Position numbers and translations under genes: made by a program. Shown piece after piece: positions 10,411 through 21,469 of a DNA stretch of 64,000 nt. This DNA comes from Chlorops oryzae (Eukaryota > Arthropoda > Insecta > Diptera > Chloropidae), in assembly GCA_020466095.1 (NCBI GenBank), contig CM035807.1, forward strand, positions 24,365,881 through 24,429,880, given 5' to 3'. The notes beneath the pieces were generated by a model. It made no database searches and was not told the DNA's origin. It saw only the letters and a list, made by a program, of their open reading frames with translations. The first letter of the stretch is position 1; each line of letters starts with the position of its first letter.

Positions 10411-12171
10411 TCCTATCTTTAATAAATAAAATAAAATAAAATTTCATCAGGTCCTCGGAACTGAACTTAGCCAAGTGGCAAGAGCTTCCTCAAAAGGAGC
10501 AAAGTTTAAATTGTTTAGACGACCTTTATATTGATAATACCCAAATGAGTCCTCAAGAAAAGTCTCCCCGGAACCAAAACCCCTCTCCACCATCCATCCA
10601 ACACAGTCACTATAAAATTTTAACTTTTCTCCAACGAAGACAAGTGAAAGCTTCACTTTTTGTCTTTTTGGCACGTTAAGCTCCTCAAAGTCTGCTCTAA
10701 TAATTTTTTTATTTTTTTTTCAAGAGCTATTTCAATTTAACATGGTTACGCATGTACCAACGTACACCTTATGCAGAGAAGAAATTAAAAAAAAAAATTA
10801 TAAACTTTTTGCGGAACAATTTCCATTTAGAACGAAGTAAATTTAATTTTCCCTGGCTTCAAATTGAATTTCGTTTCGAATTTGAAATTTTCCGTGAATT
10901 TTGAAATTGCAATTTTCTATTCTAAAAATTAATCAGAATTTGCATGATTTTCAAAAATCATTTTGAAACATCAAAGCAACGATGCGAAGCAATGCAACAC
11001 ACTTTAAATTGGAAGCTCTACCTGGGTAAGTTGGTCCGTCCGTCCGTTCGTCGCTCCCTTTGGCTGACTTCGTTGTCCTGTTTGCGCGCTGCGGTAACGC
11101 GTGTCAATATTGACCAACTGTTACAGGAACACGACGTCAACAACGGAAGCAGGCAACTACTACTTCACGTAAATATCCTGTTGTTGAGGTTGACTGAGCC
11201 GGCGGAATGGTGGAACGGTGCAATGGAACGAACGAAAAAAACAAGCCAAAAAATACACGAAATAATAGTCGTTAATTAATTTACGTGGTAACGGAACTTA
11301 CATGCAATACTGAACCTGTTGACAGTCGAGAGACCGCACACACACACACACACACATTCACACTTTATGATATAGCCTTCATGGCTTAAAGTGGAGGTCA
11401 ATTGCGGCTGATGTTCAATAAATTGTCGGTGAAAGGTTCGTGTGCACATATTTGGTGACATTTTTCGGGTCATTTTCATTGTTATTGGGTAGAGTTTTTC
11501 TTTTCCAATTCTGCTTATTCGAGCAATAAAATGTTTCCGCTTTATTGGGAATTCAGCTTTCAATTAATTTGTCGAATGAAGGATGAAACCTTAGAGTGAA
11601 ATGTTACGTTCATCATACGCAGGGCAGGCCGTGAATAATTTCCTGTTCAAGATGTCTCACTCAATTTATGGTAATTTAAGATTAATTCAATTGCGGTTTT
11701 TTGGAGTAAACAAGGCATTGAAGATGGGAGATAGAGTAATAGGATAGCAGAAAATATTTATATTCAACTCCTAAAGGTAGGCTTGTTTATATATAACAAT
11801 TATGTTAATATATGTTAACACGTTGTGAGTGGAGCTGTATTAAGGCTTGAAAAAGATACACACAACTCTTAGGAACCTTTAACAAGGTCTGGTTAAATGA
11901 AAAATGGGAATTGGAAATATTTAAAATATTTATATGGTATAATTTTAATTTTTAATTGTTCTTTAATGCTTCTGAAAGTTTTAAGAAACTGAAAAATGAT
12001 TAATAGGGTACGGTTTAGTGAGATAATTTAGAGTCCAAGAGGGTTTTATTCTTTAAGATCCACTTGCCAAAAAAGCAGAAAAGAACACCAAACACTTACT
12101 TCAAGGAGTTTTTAGGAAATTCCTCAGGTTTGGTGAATTCATTTGTGCAGCTCGTACCCGTCTGCTTTTAC
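10411..12171. other. Intron DNA with diverged repeat fragments
   Basis: A (TAAAA)n spacer (10415-10441) is followed by a partial repeat of the block ending GGTCCTCGGA. Near 10650-10680 and 12064-12090 there are similar CCAAAAA-rich blocks in opposite orientation. A CA microsatellite lies at 11337-11356. Nothing else is assignable. Confidence 0.45.
11337..11356. repeat. (CA)n microsatellite
   Basis: About ten CA units. Confidence 0.9.
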
Positions 12172-13249
12172 AAGGATGGTTTAGTTATGGGGATATTTTT
12201 CTTTAAGGACTTCGTTGGCTCCGAGGACTTGATGAAATGTTTTTTAAATTTTATTCAAAACATTCTGAAGCAATCGAAAATTTTTGTGCCAAACTGTGAT
12301 CTACATATTGAATCCATTCATTAAGTAGGTAATTGATAAGTAGGACAACAGAAAGTATTTTAATTCACCACCCAAAATTATGCTTTTAATTACACTGTGC
12401 TAGTTCAAAAAACCGACAGACCACGTTCATATCTAAAAATACTAAGTAAAATGCGCTGAATACAATAGTGATATTGATTTATTGGGATTGGGTCAGTTAA
12501 CGGAGATTTTCGCGTTTAAATGTTAACCCCAAAAGTATGCAAGCATAATTTTGTCTTTACTTAAACATTTTAGTTTCCCCAAAATTAATTTAGATTTTGG
12601 GACTCCTTTTCTATATTTGACAAGACGGCATAATGGGAAAGCACAAGGCTAGGAACCGAGAGCACTGAAGTTCAAACCCCCAAAAAATTGTAGCAGAAAA
12701 TTTTTTTTTATATTTCGGATTTTTACTTCAGTCAGTTTGCTGGATGAACTCAACACCATCCCAATTACTTTGCATCTTGTAGCAGCCCTGCAGTAAGTGG
12801 GACTACTCAGGGGACTACTCTCCGGAGTAGACCAAAAGTCACTATAACTGGTCCCACTTAATTTATATTTGCATGGGCTCAACTGACGCATTTAACATTG
12901 CGATGTCATTGGAAAATAACTAGTCACAGTTTTTGCACATGTGGACTAGACCGGGGAGTATATACAGTTGGGTCGATTTTGGGTCAATTTGCTTTTTGGA
13001 AATTTAATGACAAAAAAAAATTATTTTTTTATTTGTTTTGTTTTTTTTTTTGTTTTTGTTTTTTAAGTTCGAGTTTTTGTGAAATGCGTGTATAGAATTT
13101 TTCACTACAACAATTTTTTACTTGAAAAATAAATATTAAAAAAAAATCTTACAAATTTAGGGGAAAATTTTTTTGTTTCTAAATAAGCTATTAAAAAATT
13201 AATTAAAATAAGTACATAAGAAAACCTTAGGTTTTGAAAAAAAAAAATT

Positions 13250-13323
13250 CTCAACCGAGCCGCGGATCGAACCCTGACCGCCGCGCTGCTGGGCGAGAGT
13301 CTTAACCATTCAGCTAACTACCC
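13250..13323 (-). repeat. tRNA-like / SINE-head segment with pol III boxes
   Basis: On the minus strand TAGCTGAATGG (13316-13306) fits the A box and GGTTCGATCC (13273-13264) fits the B box, with 32 bp between them as in tRNA genes. The acceptor arms do not pair, and the T stem has mismatches. I therefore read it as a tRNA-derived SINE head or decayed tRNA, not a working tRNA. Confidence 0.5.
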
Positions 13324-13479
13324 TTTTTAAATTCGATGATCAAAATGCGAACTTACAGCAGACAATAACAATTTTTTTTCTACTTCGCAATCAAAGCACA
13401 AACCGTAAAGAAATCGTCAAACTCACTCTCCGTAGATCTCCTTTTAACTAGACATTGTCTGGTTAAAAAGGATCTAGTC

Positions 13480-13750
13480 CAGGGGTCGGCAAAATGGGTA
13501 TGTAATTGTGTGAGTGAGAGCAGAGCGACTACTAAAAATAGCCGAAAATAAACAAAAAAATGCTGAAACTAGCTAAAACTAAAAGCTAGAAGTAGCATAA
13601 AAGAGTTTAAACTGACGGAAAAAGCTATAAATTTCCGCATACTCGCTCTCGATGTGGCATGCTCGGCTGCTCCCGTCAAACTGAGACAAGAGCGTAAGCA
13701 ATACGTGTGAGTGGCTGTCGCAAAAATTGTTCCTAGCGTGCCGACCCCTG
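13480..13750. mobile_element. hAT MITE, 271 bp, with perfect 8-bp duplication
   Basis: Termini CAGGGGTCGGCA and TGCCGACCCCTG are perfect inverted repeats of hAT type. ATCTAGTC occurs directly on both sides (13472-13479 and 13751-13758), a textbook 8-bp target duplication. The interior is non-coding. The perfect flanks suggest a fairly recent insertion relative to its host element. Confidence 0.9.
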
Positions 13751-14419
13751 ATCTAGTCCCGCTCCAATCACATTTCATACAACAAACTGCCGTCATTTTA
13801 ACTAGTGACATTAGGACCATACCGGGGTCTAGTGACTTTGTTGAAATTGACCTCAAACTTACTGCAGGGAGGCGTTAACTCTATAAAATGGCCATACTAT
13901 ATATTCCTAGCCTTGTGCTTTCCCATTATGCCGTTTTGTTAAATAACATCACAGATCTTAAAGCTCTTTTTGAGAACTGCGTCTTTAAATTTAAAAAATA
14001 TATTTTAAAAAAAATGGAATGTCAACAGTGTCACTTCCCCTAAAAGTGTGCTTCAATTTTTTTAAATATTTTTGAAACCGCGATATCTCAAAAACTAGAG
14101 CCAATCTATAAAAACGGTTGATGGGACTGAATTCAGCGCCCCCCAATTATGTTTACAAGATTTATCTCCATGTTGTCGGTAAAAAAAAGTACCAAATTCG
14201 AGCACAGTGTTATTAAGAATATTTTGGGTAGTCAGAAATCTGTTTATTCTTGCAATTTTGTCCGTTTAAGAACATCGTGATCAAGGATTTAATGAGCTGT
14301 GTACGTCTCCTTAAAGCCGTAAAAAAGCTTCATTGGAAAAGGCTTCAAATTACATAAAATGATTTTTAGCTAATCAAAAGCATACACCTAGGCGTTGAAT
14401 TCAATTATTTTCCGTTGCC

Positions 14420-16394
14420 CTTTTGATAAACTTTCCCTTCGAGTTTGTCATCAGAGTTTACTGAAGCATTACACAAAGAAGTTTGTTTCTGGAATGTGAG
14501 TTTTTTTCCCGGGAATTTTCTCAAGAAATCAAAACATCATCATTTGACTATAGCTCTCAGAAGCTTAGAATTTTTTTTTTCTTTTTTGATATAAGAATGA
14601 ATCGATATTGAGACTCTCTTGGCATTCCGAAAGCGTTGAGTCACGCGTCGCGACGTGATGAAATAAGGCCATATCTGCCGATAGTAGATGCCTCGTTTGG
14701 ATAAGCTCGAACCATTTTCAGAAATTCTTTGAAGAAGTCATCACCGCGATTATACATTAGAGAAATAAAGTTCCTAAAAACAATAAGTGCTATGTTCCTC
14801 CCAAAGGAAAGCGAATCGATTCTCTCTGAGATGGGCCGTTTTGCTTTTGAGTATTTCTAGAGCATCCGATTACAAGGGCATGAATGCAAGCATTAGTAAA
14901 AGTAATCGATTCCAAAGCTTTAAGCCGTTGCTTCAAAGGAAAACCTTTGAATTCCCTTTCACTTTCAGCCACATTTTATTTCTTTATACAAACAAAAATA
15001 ATATTTAGAAAAGATTTTCAATTTTCAATTTATGAAAATGGCTTTTCATAAAAATATACAAAAACATCGGGATGGATTGAAACAAAACAGAGGACGGAAA
15101 ATCGTTTAAACGAAAATCCCCGCTAAGCCAGCGAAATTCTGTTGAATTAAACGTAGACAAAAATCCAAGCATATCCGAGTGAATGCACAGAACACAGATT
15201 GGAAAATCTGAAACAATTTAACAATAAAAATCATAATCCCTTGCTCGAAAAAAGGAAATCAACAAAGGAACAAAAAAAAAAAAGGATGGAAGGAAAAGGA
15301 AAACCGAATCGAGACGAAATAACTTAAATCCAAATGCAAACGCGTCGACCGATGCGTCGGACCGCGCTGGAAGTGACAAAATTTCCGTTGCTCCCCAATC
15401 GTCGTGAATTTGATGCTCGCTGCGAGCTCCGAAACCGAATTACCATATTCGCCGTGTTAAGCAAAGACGGGGACAAGAAAGCACGCCTGATAGGTAAAAG
15501 CACCGTCCTCGGCACTCGCACTCGCACTCGTTTCAATAAATGCCAAAATCGCTTCCACGCAATTGCACCAGATGAAAACCGTATCGCTTGAGTGAAAAAT
15601 GTGTTTCCATTCTGAAGGGAAGCAAAGAGGGGAAAAAAAAATAAAATAAAACGAAGGACAAAGGCAGCATTGCAGCACCACAAAGGAGCAAAAAAGTGAG
15701 GAAGTAGCAAGGCGTGGTTCACAAAAACTGAGAAGCCGAAGAAGACGTTGATGACGAAGAATAAAAGTGACGGTAACACCGAAAACCGATGATGACAACA
15801 ATGATTCTTGTATAGAATGTCAACAAAAAAAAAAAAAAAAGCAACACAGCACAGTGCGACGCAACCAAACCGAATACACCGAAGTCACCAAATTCTGGGG
15901 TAAATCAAAAATTAATCCTCTCACAATAAACATAAAACAACATCGACAACAACGACAACGACGACGACAGCAATGGCGATGTCGGTGGCAGTAACAACAC
16001 GACGACAGTAGCAAATAATGGAATATTTTACGGATTTAAAAACACAATGAATATGTTCATTGTTAAAGTGATACACAATCAATGCACTGAAAGAAAAAAG
16101 GGTTACAGTCTACCTGCACAAAAAAAAAAAAAAGCCAGCTTCAAACATTGTCTCCAGTCGTGTTGAATATTGTCAATCTTCTTAAGATTATACGTTATGA
16201 GTTCTTCACTGAATTCGGATCGAATAAAAGTCCTTCCAGAAATAAATTTACTGAAATGACTATAGCCATTAACCAAGTGAGAATTATATGACTTCGTAGT
16301 GAATATATGAAACTATTTGACGATACTGGCTTTGTTTATAGCCAATCAACCTTGTTACAGACATTAAAGTATGAAAAAAAAACATGATTGAACC
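14420..16394. other. Unannotated intron DNA
   Basis: The stretch 15310-15620 is less AT-rich, with frames open on both strands, but no family is recognisable. An A-rich tract lies at 15825-15840 and a CGACAACAACGACAACGACG stretch near 15943. No supported gene. Confidence 0.45.
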
Positions 16395-16511
16395 TTAACC
16401 CTTTAACGCATGGGGGACAAATTTTTCTCCACATTAGCTTACAAATTTATTACAATGTTGTCGGTCAAATTATAAGTAAAAAAATATGTCGCTTTAGCGT
16501 TAAAGAGTTTA
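16395..16511 (+). mobile_element. 118-bp MITE family, copy B
   Basis: It starts TTAACCCTTTAACGCATGGG, continues GGACAAATTT, and ends GCGTTAAAGAGTTTA, a diverged mirror of the start (117 bp). It matches copies A and C over the first 40 bases. Confidence 0.65.
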
Positions 16512-16721
16512 GGAAAGAAAATAAGCTAAACTATATTCGAATTTTCTGAAGAAAAATTCCGGATATCCCCAATGGTCACTCAATTGAAGTTTATTTCAGA
16601 ATTTATTTTGACCTCAAGTTAAATTTTTAAAGAATCCTGCCATGGAAAATGAGCTTAAAAGATCACACCAGATGTTTATTAAGTTGAGTTAAGTTGCGTT
16701 AAGTCCATACAAGCCGAACCC

Positions 16722-16839
16722 TTGAACCTTTAAAGCATAAGGGACAAATTTGTTCTCACAATATTTTAACTATTTATAGCACCTACGTACTACTTATATT
16801 GATATGAATCTTAAGATTTAGGTGAAGACAAAGGGTTAA
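16722..16839 (+). mobile_element. 118-bp MITE family, copy C
   Basis: TTGAACCTTTAAAGCATAAG, then GGACAAATTTGTTCTCACA, and a right end AAAGGGTTAA (118 bp). It is only 210 bp beyond copy B, in the same orientation. Confidence 0.6.
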
Positions 16840-19800
16840 TGGTATTTTGCTCAACTTAAGCTATCAGTCTTCAACGGAAAATACCCCAACATTTTCTCAT
16901 TTTGCGGACATCACGGCAAGTTCTATCAATCTGGACATGTTGAGAATCATAAATGCAACCCTGATTACAAATGAATCGATAACTTCAAAAAACTCATAAA
17001 TCACTGGAGAAGAATTTTTGAAGATTCAATTAAAAACTGCTTCATGCTTAAACCAATGAGTTTCAAAGGACTTTTTTATGCTTAACTCAGTTTTAAGAAG
17101 GAAAGGCATGTTTAAGCTCATGTGTTCTTTTCCACAAAATACGCATCTATGTTCCTTTAAGGAACCGTTTTCATAAAAAGATGTATGTATTGTGGAAAAA
17201 GCGTGACTTGTTTGAAATGACCGATTCAAATAGACTTAAGTCCTCACTCTCTGTTCTAAAGGTGTATTTTCAATACCCCCATTGGAAGACAGGTAAATCT
17301 CACTTGCAGTGACAGAATTTTGGGGAATTTTCAAAACTATCACGCCTTGAATCTGGCAAAATTTTTTCTCCCAGTGCATTACAAACCGAAAGCAATAACT
17401 GTGGCAAGTGATATAAAGCAAATATGTGCGATAGCAGTTGCGGTACTAGATGAATTGGATCGCCGAGATAAGCGTATTTCAGTGTACAGTAACATGGTAT
17501 GTCAGCATATGAATATGCATGAATCTGCATATATGACTTCGTTGATACTGTCAACAATAAGCATGGGAAGCAACGTAGGATACCATGATGATGGTGGAGC
17601 ATATGTTACAAGCGGGAGCAACTGTGAACTGATTTACAAAATGTAACTGCTGAGATTTGTCCTTTTTAACATTGAATTATGCATACACAGCACAAGTAAC
17701 GAGCCAAACAAAACAAAAAAAGAAAAAAAAATGAATTCATGAGAAAAAAAATTGTTTACTTTGGCAACAAAGACTTGACCCTTTGGGGTCACAAAATATA
17801 AATACCCTGCTCTCATAACTTAATTTATGCAACAAAAAAAAAAATGGCTTCATTCAGACTATAATCGTTTATAGTTTCTATGGCAAATGCAAATGCTTTT
17901 GTACAAAATAAATGGCCATGAATGTTGTAAGCGATCTGTCAACATTTGATTTATAATTTTTTTTTTTTTATGATAAATTACATGAAAAGCTTTTCCAACG
18001 AATTCAGCTCTTTGTAACTTTGATTGGGAAATGATGAAGGAAAAAAAACAAATGAATAAAAATTTCTTGGGTGGTTTTTGAGTACTCTGAAATATTTGTG
18101 CAATTTTCTGGAATTAATATTTATTTCTCAGTGTATTTGTTATTAAATCCTTTTTACGAAACCGTCCACCCCTTCCGGTCAACTCCTTCCCCGGCTTTAA
18201 GGTTTTTATGTTGATGAAGTTACATTTCGTCCCTGTGTATTCGGTTCGTCACACCGCAAGCACGCTTTTGACCGAAACATAGCACATGTCAGCAGGAACA
18301 TATGTACATATGTCACGCGACGGTGAATGACGCATTCCTCCGTCCGCACGTATGTATGTGTGTATGTCAATCATTTCATCATTCTCGTGTCTGCATTTCA
18401 TTGCAATGAAATCGTCTGATTTTCGTTTAATTCACGCTGTCATGTTATGAAAATGACAACACCTGCGAACACGATATAAAGAGTTCGCTCGCCCTTTCGG
18501 AATTTTACCTTCGCCCCTTTTCACGCCCCATTGGAGATGAGAAAAGCCGCAAATTTGCTGTTTGGAATCGCGATGCTCTGCGTTTTCCGCGGTATGCTTC
18601 AGACGAAATATTTTAAATAATTGAGAGTTTTTACGCCTTCGTCGCCGCGATGCGACGCGCGATTCCATCATACGGCCGAATGTTGCCGCTTAAATGTTTC
18701 ACAGTGTTGCGAGTGTAAATATTTGAGCGAATGCATTCGGGCATGTGTCGCACACAGGCGGCTGCGATATGCTGCGAGTGCTCGCTCGGATTGTTTTAAT
18801 TAATTTCGTTTTTATTTTCATTTGTTTTTTTTTCGTTTTTTTTTTCTTTGATATTTCTGTTTACGTTTCACTCGCGTGCCTTTCAGCTATTCTTGTCATT
18901 TGAAGCAAATGCGTTTCGCTTGCGACAATATCTGACAGCGAATTTAGTGTGTCGCGTGTGCTTTATGTCGCTTATGTTCCATGTTCGCGTTAGCAAAACA
19001 AAAAACAAAAAATATACAACTGCGACAACACAACCCTGCGAAGTTTGTTGTTCGACAAGTTCTTGATGGCGCATGAATCTCTGCGTACTCGACTCGACTT
19101 GATTCGACTCGACCCGACTTGATGTGCAAGTGTCGGCAATTGCTTTAAGAAGATTTCGAAATTTTATATTTTTCTTATGGGGAAAAAAATCTCTCTCTCT
19201 CTCTCTCCTCTCTTCTCTCTTCCCCCTTGAGTTTCTTTCATAACATTTTCAACTGCTATTTGTTTTTTCAAGCCGACATAAATTATTGAAACCCATCGAT
19301 GATTGCTCAAATATTCCGGCTATTGTTTTATATTCAAATGAAATTTCGAAATTCCGGTCAGCCAACTGTTGAAGCTAATAATATATTTAAAGCATTTATT
19401 CATAATAAATTATTAGGGAAATCGTAATTGATTTTTAAAATATTTGGCGATTTGGCAACGCACACAATTCGAATCAAATCAAAAAATTGTTGAAAATGAA
19501 TACAAATTTTGATGGAAAATCGTAAAGCCAAAAAAAAAAAAAACATTACGTTATCCGCATTAATAATGTAAATTCTCGGAGAATGTTTATCGCATTAAAT
19601 AAAATCATAAACACAGCTGCCGAAATAATGAAATGAATAAAAATGAAAAAAATAATAGAAATAATAATTTTTTTATGATTAAAATTTCGAATTAATTATT
19701 TACAAATAATGAAATGAAATCAATTTCGGTTCGTAATTGAATGGGAAATTTCACAAGAATTGAGCAAATTAAATGTCAATAATATGACATTAAGAATCAG

Positions 19801-20061
19801 TTGAATTTCATAATTTCATTGGAATTTTTCAAAAAATTTTAGCACTGGACGTCAGTAGCTTACGCAAGAGGTAGTTTATGGGGGCTGAAAAACAACAAGT
19901 CAAGGGTTATATCAGCAGCCTGACAATAAAATACCGACAAAAAATTTTAAAAATATTTTACCAGTGTACTTAATTCATGACCACTTTTCCGTTTGTCTTT
20001 CAAAAATATCTCTGAGTATTGCCCCAAAATTTCTCGCATTATTATGATTATCAATTAATAA
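16840..20061. other. Unannotated intron DNA
   Basis: An open frame at 17320-17646 resembles no family I know. A less AT-rich stretch at 18150-18800 includes ACATATGTACATATGT near 18298. A CT microsatellite lies at 19190-19218. No paired element ends were found. Confidence 0.45.
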
Positions 20062-20244
20062 AACTGTGCTTGTATTTGTGTTTTTTTTTTACCGACAACA
20101 TGGAGACAAATCTCGAAAACATAATTGGAGGGCGCTGAATTGGTCCCATCAACCATTTTAAAATTCTTTTAGATTGCTCTAGTTTTTGAGATATCGCGGT
20201 TTAAATCTATGACTGAGTACCTTCATAAAACACAGAAATTTATA

Positions 20245-21014
20245 GAGGGTGTTGCCCAAATTGAGCTGGTCCAAATTGTAAGGGGTGATAGGGGGAATTA
20301 CAAACCCTCACGCCACCTCATTTTTAAAATTCATGTAATGGCTTAAAGGGGTCAATCCAGGTGGCGTTTCGCAAATGCACCCCTGAGGAGTTACACGCAA
20401 AAAACAAATTTTGTTTTTTTCGCTGGCGCTCCTAACTTACAAGCCGTAATTTCAAAATCACGTATGAAATCAAAAGCTCGGCAGTTTTCCTTTAAAACTT
20501 CATCCCACGATTTTAAATTATTAAATTTTGCTTTGTCTTTTATGGCCATCAAAGTCAAAAATTGTGTAATTTTGGCTTTTAAAATCGGTTATTTTGAAAT
20601 TAATACAATCGAGTCTCTTTTTTTTGACTCTTTTCGAAAACTTTGAGTTTTTCTCTTCAATTTGATACCATGGTTGCTAAAAAAAAAAGTTTCACAATCA
20701 ATGCAAAACTAAGGTTTGAAAATAATTATTTTGTATTTTTGACTCCCAGAAAAGTTTATTGAATCAAATTTATTGAGCATACTTTTAGGCAGCATGAGAA
20801 AAAGAAAAATCTAAGATATTTAAAAATTTTTCTGAATAGTGTTTTAGTTTTACATATCCGCCTAAAAGTGTGCTCGCCAATTTAGTCGAATTCTTTCCGC
20901 GCCTCTAACTCCTTACGAGTGCAAGATGGACCTCCCCTTCCCATACAACATTTTGTACGTCTGGACCCCCCTATCACCTCCTTCAATTTGACACACTCAA
21001 CTTGGGACACCCTG
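20245..21014. mobile_element. CAGGGTGTCCC-ended TA-flanked element, 770 bp
   Basis: The left arm GAGGGTGTTGCCCAAATTGA and right arm CAGGGTGTCCCAAGTTGA (read inward) stay alignable for about 50 bp up to GGTGATAGGGGG. TATA flanks both sides, fitting a TA target as in Tc1/mariner-type non-autonomous elements. It sits inside the CACTGTGC element and itself holds a 100-bp hairpin-ended unit. Confidence 0.7.
20778..20879. mobile_element. About 100-bp unit with AGCAYACTTTTAGGC inverted ends
   Basis: TGAGCATACTTTTAGGC faces GCCTAAAAGTGTGCTC at its right. The same motif occurs singly or paired at about 10024, 10216, 12368, 12524, 14032, 14378, 21128 and 21317. Confidence 0.45.
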
Positions 21015-21469
21015 TATAAGTATTTAGTTCATGTTGCTATATATTTATGACAGAATAATGACGATAACGTGATTGGTATTTTATAAGTGCTTATTTTCAA
21101 TTTCCATCGCATTTATTAAAAAAGGTAAGCATACTTTTAGGGGAAGTAAATTTGTTGATATCCGATTTGTTTTAAAAAGAGTTTTAAGAGAGTAATGATG
21201 TTTTTTGACAAGACGGTGTAATGGGAAACCAAATGACTAGCAATTGAGAGTTCTGAAGTTCAAATACCGCATTTTGGATCAAGTAAAATGTCTTAAGGAA
21301 AAAACAAAATTATGCTTGCATACTTTAGGGACACAGAATTAAACGCGAAAATTATCCGTTAACTGAGCCAATCTCAAAAAATCAATATCATTATTGTATT
21401 CGGCGTGTTTTAGTTATCATTTCTAGATATGAAAGCCGTCTGGAGGTTTTTTGAAATAGCACAGTGTAA

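Larger units (their letters stand above)
12786..13869. mobile_element. CCCTGCAGTAAG-ended element nested in the CACTGTGC element
   Basis: CCCTGCAGTAAG at 12786-12797 is mirrored by CTTACTGCAGGG at 13858-13869. Just outside lie the inverted blocks AAGCACAAGGCTAGGAA (about 12640) and its complement (about 13902). It contains a tRNA-like segment (13249-13323) and a hAT MITE (13480-13750). No transposase is visible and no clear target duplication was found. Confidence 0.55.
12393..14209 (+). mobile_element. CACTGTGC-ended DNA element with TTA duplication, copy 1
   Basis: Termini CACTGTGCTAG (12393) and CGAGCACAGTG (14209) are flanked by TTA on both sides (12390-12392, 14210-14212). The empty site at 10211-10213 has a single copy, so the 3-bp duplication is proven within the window. 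Diagnostic interior blocks are GACAAGACGGCATAATGGG, CGCGATATCTCAAAAAC and ACCGACAACATGGAG (the last two read in reverse). A second copy lies at 20062-21466 in opposite orientation. Without the 1084-bp nested element it is about 730 bp. A TTA/TAA target suits PIF/Harbinger, while CACTG ends suit the CMC group; unresolved. Confidence 0.75.
12172..14419 (-). mobile_element. GGCAA-ended repeat, second copy, split by a nested insertion
   Basis: This inverted copy of 9997-10410 is split into 12172-12392 and 14210-14419 by the CACTGTGC element. The right terminus reads TTTTCCGTTGCC. Together the copies form inverted arms about 2 kb apart. Confidence 0.7.
20062..21466 (-). mobile_element. CACTGTGC-ended element, copy 2, interrupted
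   Basis: The ends are ACTGTGCTTG (first base mutated) and TAGCACAGTG, flanked by TAA at 20059-20061 and 21467-21469. It shares ACCGACAACATGGAG, TTTTGAGATATCGCGG and GACAAGACGGTGTAATGGG with copy 1 in the opposite orientation. After removing the 770-bp insertion about 630 bp remain. Non-coding. Confidence 0.7.

Noticed and set aside
10447..12324. Two short frames on opposite strands sharing a similar basic start, as a possible gene pair in a nested element
   Set aside because: Both need non-ATG starts and lie in diverged copies of a non-coding repeat.
13250..13323. Functional tRNA gene
   Set aside because: A and B boxes are good but acceptor and T stems do not pair.
15324..15801. Overlapping frames on both strands, up to 151 codons
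   Set aside because: Frames on both strands in a GC-richer patch without motifs; no coding evidence.
17320..17646. 108-codon + strand frame with a non-repetitive peptide
   Set aside because: No family resemblance, no splice or promoter context, and an equally long frame on the other strand; probably chance.
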